Positions 7,494-14,610 of a DNA stretch of 22,838 bases are shown here, piece after piece (the stretch's first letter is position 1; every line of letters begins with the position of its first letter). The notes under the pieces are model-generated. The model was given only the letters and a program-made list of their open reading frames with translations. It had not been told where the DNA came from and did not search any database. This DNA comes from Faeciplasma avium (GTDB lineage: Bacteria; Bacillota; Clostridia; Oscillospirales; Ruminococcaceae), in the NCBI GenBank assembly GCA_018713505.1, contig DVOL01000026.1, positions 1 through 22,838 on the forward strand, written 5' to 3'. The translations under genes and the position numbers were made by a program.

Positions 7494-9573
7494 TTCCCCA
7501 GCCTCCCGAGTTAGTATTGGCGCCCTTGGCCTCAAGGCTTGAAATCCTTTTTCTAAGCCCCGAAATCGCCGGCGCACTCATTATATCAACCTTTTTATCC
7601 GTTTTGACAAGCTCTATCTTCGAGCCTGAGCCAAAGCCGCTCTCCCTTATCAAGCCAAGCTCCCTGAAGGAGTCGAGGGCGACGCTCAGCTTGAATGAGC
7701 TAATCCCCTTTCCTATCAGCCTGCCGTAGATAAGCTCCCTGCCGATAGGACATGACGCCGCCGCTACCGTCTTATAGATTTCAATCAGCTCCGACCTGTC
7801 CGGCAGTCCGTCTCTGAGCGCAGACGGCTCGCAGTCCTCGTTTCTAATATATGACTCGTAGGTATCGTAGGAGGAAAGATAGTCCTCCTGCTTGATTCCG
7901 TGGAGCCTATAGTCGCTCACGATAACCGACACCGAGCGCCTTCCCATATAGCTTTTTGCCTGAAGCCTTCCCATAAGGTCGATTAGGTCTCCCGGCACAA
8001 GGGCAAGCTCTGCGGTTTTTACCCTGAAGAGAAGAGCGCTGAGCCTCGCTCCGTCATACTCAAGCTCAAGCCTTGTATGCGCTCCCGACTTTAAGGGAGT
8101 GACCGAGGCTATCCTTGCTCCGTAAAAGGCGAAAAGAGGGACAGGATTTCCCTCTCCGAACGGCTCAAGGCGCTCAAGACCGTCTATATTTTCAGGGGTA
8201 AGCTCAGACCCTCTTATAAGCCTGTCGGCTGAAAGGGTGTATTTCGGCATGACAGGGTGCCTAAGCCCTGCATACTCCTGAATCATCTCATCTAAACGCT
8301 CAAGGTCCTCCCCTCTTACGGTGAGTCCGCCGGCTTTTTCATGCCCTCCCCACTTTAAAAGTATGCCGCTGCAATAATAAAAGCAATCGAATATGTTAAA
8401 GCCGCCAAAGCTCCTGGCAGAGCCTCTGTAAAGACCGTCGGAATCCGAGCTTAGAATAATCACCGGCTTCTCGCACAGCTCCATCACCTTTGCCGCCGCA
8501 ATCCCTATCACTCCGTGATGCCAGCCCTCTCCGCTTATTACAAGCACTCTCTTTCTTGCAAGAGAAGGCTCGCTTTCCAGCCTTGAAAGTATTTCCCCGG
8601 TAATTTTATTCTCCGCCTCTTTGCGCTTTTCGTTGAGACGGCAAAGCTCCCTTGAAAGCTCTCCCGCCTCCTCCTGCTCGCAGGTCAGCATATCAAGCGC
8701 TGTCATGGCGGACCCAAACCTCCCGGCGGCGTTTATCCTGGGGGTTATGGAGAAGGCTGCCGTCTCCGAGGTGACAGACGAAGGATCCACGCCGGACTCC
8801 TCCATAAGCGAGATTAGACCGCAGTTTTCGGTGTCCTTAAGAAGCGAAAGACCCTTTTTCACTATAGCTCTGTTCTCTCCGACAAGCGGCACGATGTCCG
8901 CAATGGTTCCAATCGCCACGATATCGCCGTACTGCTCGAAAACCATATCATAGCTTCCGCCCTCCAATGCGGCAAGGAGCTTTAGTGCAACTCCTGCGCC
9001 GCAAAGCTCCTTAAACTCCGACCTGCTCGACTCAAGGTGCGGATTTACCACCGCCTCCGCCATAGGGAGCCTGTCCGAGGGCTGGTGATGGTCGGTTATT
9101 ACAAGCCTCATGCCAAGCTCGTATATATATTCAGCCTCCTCGTGAGCGGATATTCCGTTGTCCACCGTGACGATTAGCGACGCCTCGCTCTCATGGATTT
9201 CCTCTATCGCACGGCGGTTAAGACCGTAGCCCTCGCTCCTTTCTGGGATATAGCAAAGGACCCGTCCTCCCATGTTCAAAAGGTAGTCGTAAACTATCGC
9301 AGACGCCGTCACGCCGTCGCAGTCGTAATCTCCGTATACGCAGATTACCTCCCCGTTATCTATAGCCTGATTGATGATATCCGCCGCCTTTTGCATATCC
9401 GGGAGCAAAAAGGGGTCCAAAAGCTCCCCGGGGTTTAAAAACTCCCCGAGGCTTGCAGCGTCGCCGTATCCTCTCGCCGCCATGACCGCAGAGCCGAGTC
9501 TGCCAAGACCCTCAGCCTCTGCGAGCTTATTTGCCGCTTCCTCCCGGGAGCGCAGAACAGTCCATCTTTTCAT
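7486..9573 (-). CDS. recJ: Single-stranded-DNA-specific exonuclease RecJ
   Basis: RecJ degrades single-stranded DNA from the 5' end in recombination and mismatch or base-excision repair. The 695-residue protein shows the DHH-family metal motifs: VYGDYDCDGVTA (79-90), TVDNG (136-140) and DHH at 161-163, followed by the DHHA1-type region with GGHEKAGGLTV. An oligonucleotide-binding region comes next (around 440-540), then a C-terminal domain of about 140 residues typical of Firmicutes RecJ. A GGGGAA ribosome site lies close before the ATG at 9573. It is the first gene of the minus-strand group ending at hemZ or rlmD, and the promoter at 9693-9721 serves it. Its stop overlaps the rel start by 8 bases. 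Confidence 0.93.
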   Translation of the reverse strand: MKRWTVLRSREEAANKLAEAEGLGRLGSAVMAARGYGDAASLGEFLNPGELLDPFLLPDMQKAADIINQAIDNGEVICVYGDYDCDGVTASAIVYDYLLNMGGRVLCYIPERSEGYGLNRRAIEEIHESEASLIVTVDNGISAHEEAEYIYELGMRLVITDHHQPSDRLPMAEAVVNPHLESSRSEFKELCGAGVALKLLAALEGGSYDMVFEQYGDIVAIGTIADIVPLVGENRAIVKKGLSLLKDTENCGLISLMEESGVDPSSVTSETAAFSITPRINAAGRFGSAMTALDMLTCEQEEAGELSRELCRLNEKRKEAENKITGEILSRLESEPSLARKRVLVISGEGWHHGVIGIAAAKVMELCEKPVIILSSDSDGLYRGSARSFGGFNIFDCFYYCSGILLKWGGHEKAGGLTVRGEDLERLDEMIQEYAGLRHPVMPKYTLSADRLIRGSELTPENIDGLERLEPFGEGNPVPLFAFYGARIASVTPLKSGAHTRLELEYDGARLSALLFRVKTAELALVPGDLIDLMGRLQAKSYMGRRSVSVIVSDYRLHGIKQEDYLSSYDTYESYIRNEDCEPSALRDGLPDRSELIEIYKTVAAASCPIGRELIYGRLIGKGISSFKLSVALDSFRELGLIRESGFGSGSKIELVKTDKKVDIMSAPAISGLRKRISSLEAKGANTNSGGWGNG

Positions 9574-9692
9574 AAATTCCCCGCAGCCTCGTCCGTAAAA
9601 TAATAATGCAGATAAATCAGCCTAAGAAGCCGCCAAGCCGCCAAAGCGAAAATCCCCGGCCATAAGACGGCTCCTGCAAAAAAATCAAATTA

Positions 9693-9721
9693 ATTATAGC
9701 ATATTTTTCGCTGCTTTTCAA
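9693..9721 (-). promoter_or_regulatory. recJ operon promoter
   Basis: On the minus strand TTGAAA (9716-9721), 17 bp and TATAAT (9693-9698, preceded by TGC as an extended -10) form a near-consensus housekeeping promoter. The start of transcription would be near 9686, giving a leader of about 110 bases before recJ. Confidence 0.8.
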
Positions 9722-9741
9722 GATGGAGCCTTCAAGAAAAT

Positions 9742-9765
9742 AGCACCGGCAGGGATGCCGATGCT
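9742..9765 (-). terminator. Terminator-like hairpin after the serine hydrolase gene
   Basis: A 10-bp stem with a 4-base loop is fully paired on the minus strand with one G-U pair, and is followed there by ATTTTCTT. On the plus strand the same position is a C-A mismatch, so the minus orientation is favoured. It lies 138 bases beyond the hydrolase stop and just upstream of the recJ promoter. Confidence 0.6.
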
Positions 9766-9902
9766 AAAAACCGATAATAGTACGCCATAAGACAGCCTTA
9801 TATCACCTTTTTTAGGAGATAATGCGTCCCGCCTCCAAAAAGAGGCTCCTACTATGCAGCAAAGCTTAAAAGCAGAGCAAAAGCATAGCTTAAAAGCAAA
9901 GC

Positions 9903-11105
9903 TTATGAAAGCTCGCTTCTTATCCTGTTTATAAGACGCCTTGTGAGCTGACTGGTGCCGCAGTCAGTCCTTTGCATTCCGAGAAGGAATGTAAGCCCCG
10001 ACTCCGGGGAGTTCGAGAAGTAGCAGCCGAGCCAGCCGTCCCAGCCGTACTCGCCCTTCTCGCAGAGCATATACGCCTGGCCCGGGTCTGTGCATACCCT
10101 CATGAGGTTGCCGTAGCTAAAGCCGGAAAGACTCCTCCAGCCCCTTGACAGCTCCTCGAGCTGCCAGGGCATCAGGCTGGGCGAGGTCATATACTCCACC
10201 GCACGCTTAGAGAGTATCCTTCTTCCCTTGTACTCGCCCTTGTTTAAAAGCATTAAGGCAAATTTCGCATAATCGTCCAGCGTGGAGACCAGCCCTGCTC
10301 CTCCCGACTCAAATGCCGGAGGCTTGTCCATAGCGTAGTTTATTCCGAGATGGTTTGCGTTCTGCGGAGCCGGAACCACCTGCCAGGCAGCGTAGTCGGT
10401 CATGTATATCCTTGCTAAGCGGTGCCTTTTCTCCTCGGGGACCCAAAAGCCAGTGTCGGACATTTCAAGAGGCTCGAAAAGCTCCTTTTTCAAAAACTCG
10501 CCGAAGCTCATCCCGCTAACCTGCTCGACAAGTGCGCCCAGAATGTCAGCCGAGGCTCCGTACATAAACCTGTCCCCGGGGCTGAAGCAAAGGTCGCACT
10601 CGCCTATTCTCCTTGAGAACTCGGCGGTGGTCATCGGATTGTCGGTGTTCATTCTGCCAATAAGCTCAGAAAATACGGCGGCAGACTGGAGCGACGCCCC
10701 CTCTCCCCCGGGATAGGGTATGCCGGAGGTCATGTTCAAAAGGTCCTTGACGGCTATCTCCTGAGCCGTCTTGTGACGCTTGCTGTCGATTTGTGCATAG
10801 CCCTGTCCGAAGCCGGGCATAGACCAGCAAAGGCAGGTGCCGAGGTCCAAGGCTCCCCTGTCTACAAGCAGCATGACTGCGGCGGAGGTAATCGGCTTTG
10901 ACATCGAGTAAAGCCGCATTATTGTGTCCCTGGAAAACGGGAGCCTGTTCTCCTTGTCCCTCCAGCCGTACTCATGGTACAAAAGCTCCTCTCCGTGCTT
11001 TAAAACAAGAATATTAGCGCCGGACGTAAATCTTCTGTCGTCTATCTCCTCACGGAAAATGGCATTTATATCCTCTATAAATCTTCTATCCCAGCCTTCG
11101 TTCAT
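9903..11105 (-). CDS. Serine hydrolase of the class C beta-lactamase / esterase family
   Basis: This 400-residue protein carries the serine beta-lactamase fold. SMSK (67-70) is the SxxK motif with nucleophile S67 and general base K70, and YGAS with Y182 replaces the usual YxN. The C-terminal GWDGWLGC segment stands where KTG is found in true beta-lactamases, so an esterase or peptidase activity (EstB-like) is more likely than antibiotic resistance. No signal peptide or membrane helix is visible, so the protein is predicted to be cytoplasmic. AGGGAGG lies about 8 bases before the ATG. It is a single-gene unit with its own consensus promoter (11136-11164), divergent from rnhA. The natural substrate cannot be told from sequence. 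Confidence 0.82.
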   Translation of the reverse strand: MNEGWDRRFIEDINAIFREEIDDRRFTSGANILVLKHGEELLYHEYGWRDKENRLPFSRDTIMRLYSMSKPITSAAVMLLVDRGALDLGTCLCWSMPGFGQGYAQIDSKRHKTAQEIAVKDLLNMTSGIPYPGGEGASLQSAAVFSELIGRMNTDNPMTTAEFSRRIGECDLCFSPGDRFMYGASADILGALVEQVSGMSFGEFLKKELFEPLEMSDTGFWVPEEKRHRLARIYMTDYAAWQVVPAPQNANHLGINYAMDKPPAFESGGAGLVSTLDDYAKFALMLLNKGEYKGRRILSKRAVEYMTSPSLMPWQLEELSRGWRSLSGFSYGNLMRVCTDPGQAYMLCEKGEYGWDGWLGCYFSNSPESGLTFLLGMQRTDCGTSQLTRRLINRIRSELS

Positions 11106-11135
11106 ATATAAACCTCCCTAGCTTTTATATCCTTT

Positions 11136-11164
11136 ATTATACATCCTTTTTTCCATGATGTCAA
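11136..11164 (-). promoter_or_regulatory. Serine hydrolase promoter
   Basis: On the minus strand TTGACA (11159-11164), 17 bp and TATAAT (11136-11141) match the housekeeping consensus at every position. The start would be near 11129, about 24 bases before the ATG. Confidence 0.88.
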
Positions 11165-11167
11165 AGG

Positions 11168-11196
11168 TTGATTTATTCAGGACAAGGGTGTATAAT
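11168..11196 (+). promoter_or_regulatory. rnhA promoter
   Basis: TTGATT (11168-11173), 17 bp and TATAAT (11191-11196) form a good promoter that reads toward rnhA. It is back to back with the serine hydrolase promoter; the two -35 boxes are 3 bases apart. Confidence 0.75.
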
Positions 11197-11234
11197 AGTC
11201 TTAAAATACCAAAAATCAGGGCACGGTGATAATC

Positions 11235-11669
11235 TTGAAAAGCGTTTATATCTATACGGACGGCGCCTGCTCCGGCAACCCCGGCCCGGGAGGCTGGGGA
11301 GCTGTGCTTAAATACAAAGAGCACACAAGGGAGCTGTCAGGCGGCGAGAAGGATACAACAAACAACCGCATGGAGCTTACTGCTGCCATCAAGGCGCTCG
11401 AGGCTCTTAGGGAGCCATGCCAGGTGACTCTTAGCTCGGACTCAAAATATCTGTGCGACGGCATGACAAAGGGCTGGGCTGAGGGCTGGAAAAGGCGTGG
11501 CTGGAAAAAGGCCGACGGCTCTTTGGCGTTAAACCAGGATTTGTGGCAAAGGCTTTTAGAGCTTTGCTCCTATCACAGGGTGAGCTTTGTCTGGGTCAAG
11601 GGACACGCCGGGCATCCCGAAAACGAAAGGTGCGACGCCCTCGCAACCGGCTACTATAAGAATCTTTAA
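11235..11669 (+). CDS. rnhA: Ribonuclease HI
   Basis: This enzyme cleaves the RNA strand of RNA-DNA hybrids. The catalytic acids are visible as D9 in YTDGACSGNPGPGG, E47 in RMELTAA, D69 in SSDSKY and D134 in ERCDALA. The basic-handle region WKRRGWKKADG is present. I chose the TTG at 11235 because GGTGAT (11225-11230), complementary to the 16S rRNA end, lies 4 bases upstream, and because the resulting start MKSVYIYTDG matches the family. The GTG at 11226 would add 3 residues and has a poorer site. The protein is then 144 residues, within the usual range. It has its own promoter and is followed by the separate promoter of the sulfur operon. Confidence 0.93.
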   Translation: MKSVYIYTDGACSGNPGPGGWGAVLKYKEHTRELSGGEKDTTNNRMELTAAIKALEALREPCQVTLSSDSKYLCDGMTKGWAEGWKRRGWKKADGSLALNQDLWQRLLELCSYHRVSFVWVKGHAGHPENERCDALATGYYKNL

Positions 11670-11707
11670 GGGTCGGGTCAGCCGGCGGTCAAGGTCCCGG
11701 TTAGCAC

Positions 11708-11736
11708 TTGACAACTGGGGATTAAAGTATTACAAT
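11708..11736 (+). promoter_or_regulatory. Cysteine desulfurase operon promoter
   Basis: TTGACA (11708-11713), 17 bp and TACAAT (11731-11736) form a near-consensus promoter. Transcription would start near 11743, about 97 bases before the gene, exactly at the left arm of a hairpin. Confidence 0.85.
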
Positions 11737-11742
11737 GTTGTT

Positions 11743-11785
11743 GCCGGGGAATCTGTAAAAAGCGGCTTTTGCGTCTTTCCCCGGC
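11743..11785 (+). promoter_or_regulatory. Hairpin at the 5' end of the sulfur operon leader
   Basis: A perfect 9-bp inverted repeat (GCCGGGGAA 11743-11751, TTCCCCGGC 11777-11785) with a 25-base loop begins at or within a base or two of the predicted transcription start. No U-run follows it. It may protect the 5' end of the mRNA or take part in leader regulation. It matches no riboswitch class that I recognise. Confidence 0.5.
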
Positions 11786-11839
11786 GTCAGAGGATATTAA
11801 ACGGCTTCATTTATGCAATGAAAGGAAGTTCAACATAGT

Positions 11840-13045
11840 ATGAATAGCACCGAAAAGAGGTTTGTTTATGCCGACAATGCGGCTACCACAAGAGTCTCTG
11901 AGGCTGCTCTTAATGCGGCGCTCCCCTATTTCAGGGAGAGCTACGGAAACGCCTCGAGCATCTATTCTCTTGGGATGAACGCCGCCAGGGCTGTTGTCAG
12001 CTCAAGGGCGAAGGTCGCAGAGGCAATAGGAGCAAAAAGCGGCGAGATTTACTTTACCTCGGGCGGGTCGGAGTCTGATAACTGGGCGATAAAGTGCGTG
12101 GCAGAGTCGGGAGCGGCTGTCGGGAAAAAGCATATAATCACCACCAATTTTGAGCATCATGCGGTGCTCCACACCTGCCAGTACCTCGAGAAAAAGGGCT
12201 TTAGGGTGACATATCTGCCGGTGGATTCCATGGGACTTATCTCTCCAGAGCAGGTAAAAAACGCCATCTGTGAGGACACCTGCCTTGTCACCGTGATGTT
12301 TGCAAACAACGAGATAGGCACCATCCTTCCCATCCCGGAGATAGGAAAAATCTGCCGTGAGAAAAAAGTCCTTTTCCACACCGACGCCGTTCAGGCGGTT
12401 GGAAATGTCCCGATAGATGTAAGCAAGATGAACATCGACCTTCTTTCGCTGTCAGGGCACAAGCTCCACGCTCCCAAGGGCATAGGGGCGCTCTATATAA
12501 GAAGCGGCATTAAGATTTCAAATCTTATCCACGGCGGCGCTCAGGAAAGGACAAAGCGTGCAGGAACCGAGAATGTCCCCTCGATAGTGGCCTTAGGAGT
12601 CGCCATTTCGGACGCTGTCAAAAGCATCGAGGAAAAGCAAAGGTCTGTATCCGAAAAAAGGGACAGGCTGATAAGCGAGCTTCTTAAAATCAGCGAGACA
12701 AGGCTCAACGGAGACCCCGAAAAAAGGCTTTGCGGAAATGTCAACATCTCGTTCAGGGGGATTGAGGGCGAAAGCCTCCTGCTGTCTCTGGATTTAGAGG
12801 GCATTGCGGCGTCATCAGGCTCCGCCTGCACCTCCGGCTCGCTAGACCCCTCTCATGTGCTTTTGGCAATAGGTCTCCCTCACGAGACGGCTCACGGCTC
12901 CCTCAGGCTCAGCATTAACGAGGAGACCTCCGACGAGGATATAGACTATATTATTGATACCGTCCCCAGGGTGGTAAAAAAGCTCCGCTCGATGAGCCCT
13001 CTGTGGGAGAGGATTTGCAGGGACGAAAAAATTGCGGACAGATAA
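11840..13045 (+). CDS. Cysteine desulfurase (NifS/IscS family)
   Basis: This PLP enzyme removes sulfur from L-cysteine and holds it as a persulfide for Fe-S cluster assembly and tRNA thiolation. The 401 residues include the PLP lysine K208 in SLSGHKLHAPKG, H107 in the FEHHAVL segment, and the persulfide cysteine C330 in SSGSACTSGSLDPSHVL. The short, flexible active-site loop is typical of class I (NifS/IscS) enzymes rather than SufS. The ATG at 11840 has AAGGAAG about 11 bases upstream, a slightly long spacing. It is the first gene of the operon with the IscU-type scaffold and mnmA, which are its obvious sulfur acceptors. Confidence 0.93.
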   Translation: MNSTEKRFVYADNAATTRVSEAALNAALPYFRESYGNASSIYSLGMNAARAVVSSRAKVAEAIGAKSGEIYFTSGGSESDNWAIKCVAESGAAVGKKHIITTNFEHHAVLHTCQYLEKKGFRVTYLPVDSMGLISPEQVKNAICEDTCLVTVMFANNEIGTILPIPEIGKICREKKVLFHTDAVQAVGNVPIDVSKMNIDLLSLSGHKLHAPKGIGALYIRSGIKISNLIHGGAQERTKRAGTENVPSIVALGVAISDAVKSIEEKQRSVSEKRDRLISELLKISETRLNGDPEKRLCGNVNISFRGIEGESLLLSLDLEGIAASSGSACTSGSLDPSHVLLAIGLPHETAHGSLRLSINEETSDEDIDYIIDTVPRVVKKLRSMSPLWERICRDEKIADR

Positions 13046-13071
13046 ACGGATTTTTAGAAAGGCTGATAAAG

Positions 13072-13503
13072 ATGATTTACTCTGAAAAGGTTATGGAGCA
13101 CTTCGCCAACCCGAGAAATGTCGGCGAGCTGCCGGATGCAAACGGAATCGGCGAGGTCGGAAACGCCAAGTGCGGGGATATAATGAAGATGTACCTTAAA
13201 ATCGAGGACGGCATTGTAAAGGATGTAAAGTTCAAGACCTTCGGCTGCGGCGCCGCAGTCGCAACAAGCTCGATGGCAACCGAGCTGATAAAGGGCAAGC
13301 CGGTCGAGGAGGCTCTAAAGCTCACCAACAAGGCGGTCATAGAGGCTCTTGACGGTCTCCCGGCTGCAAAGCTCCACTGCTCCGTGCTGGCTGAGCAGGC
13401 TATAAAGGCAGCCATGGCGGACTATTACACAAGGCAGGGAATCGACCCGACTCCCTTTGTGGGCAGCTTCTCCAAGGAGTGCGACGCCTGCGGTCTAAAC
13501 TGA
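13072..13503 (+). CDS. IscU/NifU-type Fe-S cluster scaffold protein
   Basis: This 143-residue scaffold builds Fe-S clusters using sulfur from the desulfurase encoded just upstream. The three cluster cysteines are C34 in GNAKCGD, C59 in TFGCGAA and C103 in LHCSVLA, and the conserved D36 is present. A short C-terminal extension ends in CDACGLN, with two more cysteines. The ATG at 13072 (MIYSEKVMEHFANPRNVG) matches the family start and has AAAGG upstream. An in-frame extension inside the upstream gene is rejected. It lies 26 bases after the desulfurase, and its stop overlaps the mnmA start (TGATG). Confidence 0.93.
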   Translation: MIYSEKVMEHFANPRNVGELPDANGIGEVGNAKCGDIMKMYLKIEDGIVKDVKFKTFGCGAAVATSSMATELIKGKPVEEALKLTNKAVIEALDGLPAAKLHCSVLAEQAIKAAMADYYTRQGIDPTPFVGSFSKECDACGLN

Positions 13504-14549
13504 TGAATAAAAAGCTCCTTTTGGCTCTGAGCGGAGGGGTTGACAGCTCCGCCTCGGCGGAGCTTCTTATTAAAAGAGGGTATTTTGTCTCGGGAGTCGT
13601 AATGCTGATGTCGGACGGTCAGGAGAAAACCGCAGCTCTTGCCAGGGAGGCTTCAAGGCAGCTTGGAATAAGGCTTTACGAGCTTGATTTGCGAAAAGAG
13701 TTTAAGTCAACGATTATAGACTACTTTATAAGCGAGTATCTCGCCGGCAGGACGCCCAGCCCCTGCGTAAAATGCAATCCAGAGATAAAGTTCAAGCAGC
13801 TTCTTTCGCTCGCCGAGAGCGAGGGCTTTGATTATATCGCAACGGGTCACTACGCAAGGGTACAGCGCATTGGCAGGGCGTACAGGCTGGCTGTCGCAAG
13901 GGATTTGTCAAAAGACCAGTCGTATATGCTTGCCGGGCTTGACGGGAGCGTATTATCAAGGCTTGTGCTTCCCCTTGGGGAGCTTACAAAGAGCGAGGTA
14001 AGGGAGCTTGCAAAAAGTACCGGGCTGTCCTCCTGGGACGCTCCTGACAGTCAGGAAAACTGCTTTATCCCCTCCGGGGACTACAGGGAGTATATCTCAC
14101 AGCACGCAAAAGCCTCCCCTCCAGGGGATATAATCTCGCCGGAGGGAAGCGTCTGCGGACGGCACAGCGGCATTTACAGCTACACTATAGGTCAACGAAA
14201 GGGACTCGGCGTGGCTCTGGGGAGACCTGCCTTCGTCTCTAAAATAGACCCCGAAAATGCCCTTGTATATCTTTCCTATGATAAAAAGACGACGGACAGG
14301 GTGCGGCTTCAGTCCTTTAGGGAGTCATATCCCGGCGCTGTCAGCCAGGGCATGAGCTGCCTTTGCAGGCTGAGGTCTACAGGAAAACTGCTAAAGGCTA
14401 AGCTTTCTCTTTTGGAAGAGGGCGGTGCTAAGCTTTTGCTTGACAGTCCGACTCCGTCGGTTTCAAGCGGTCAGGCGGGCGTAGTGTACAGCGTCGACGA
14501 CATACCCGCAGTGCTTGGAATGGGAACGGTTGAGGATATACAAAGCTGA
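13503..14549 (+). CDS. mnmA: tRNA-specific 2-thiouridylase MnmA
   Basis: MnmA activates U34 of tRNA-Lys, tRNA-Glu and tRNA-Gln with ATP and replaces its 2-oxygen with sulfur. The 348 residues contain the PP-loop SGGVDSS (10-16), TPSPCVKCNPEIKF with C88 and C91, TGHYARV (114-120), DQSYML (138-143) and C187 in ENCFIP. YTIGQRKGLG opens the C-terminal part. C91 and C187 are the classical catalytic pair. C88 stands where E. coli has Asp, giving a CxxC...C set that has been linked to Fe-S-dependent thiouridylases. The ATG at 13503 overlaps the scaffold gene's stop by one base, so the two are coupled. The context (desulfurase, scaffold, MnmA) fits the pathway completely. Confidence 0.94.
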   Translation: MNKKLLLALSGGVDSSASAELLIKRGYFVSGVVMLMSDGQEKTAALAREASRQLGIRLYELDLRKEFKSTIIDYFISEYLAGRTPSPCVKCNPEIKFKQLLSLAESEGFDYIATGHYARVQRIGRAYRLAVARDLSKDQSYMLAGLDGSVLSRLVLPLGELTKSEVRELAKSTGLSSWDAPDSQENCFIPSGDYREYISQHAKASPPGDIISPEGSVCGRHSGIYSYTIGQRKGLGVALGRPAFVSKIDPENALVYLSYDKKTTDRVRLQSFRESYPGAVSQGMSCLCRLRSTGKLLKAKLSLLEEGGAKLLLDSPTPSVSSGQAGVVYSVDDIPAVLGMGTVEDIQS

Positions 14550-14564
14550 GGATATATAAAAAAT

Positions 14565-14602
14565 AGAGCCTATCGGATAAGCCCGGCAGGCTCTGTTTTC
14601 TT
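14565..14602. terminator. Bidirectional terminator between mnmA and ppk1
   Basis: The inverted repeat AGAGCCT (14565-14571) / AGGCTCT (14588-14594) is followed by GTTTTCTT on the plus strand and by ATTTTTT on the minus strand. It therefore can end both convergent transcripts, mnmA from the left and ppk1 from the right. Confidence 0.85.
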
Positions 14603-14610
14603 ATAATACC

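Larger units (their letters stand above)
9574..9902. other. recJ / serine hydrolase intergenic region
   Basis: This 329-base stretch has no credible gene. From right to left on the minus strand it holds a duplicated 12-mer AGCTTAAAAGCA (9863-9874 and 9887-9898, 24 bp apart) and a compound hairpin at 9813-9851 (outer TAGGA/TCCTA, inner GCCTC/GAGGC with a CAAAAA loop). These are followed by a terminator-like hairpin at 9742-9765 and the recJ promoter at 9693-9721. Confidence 0.6.
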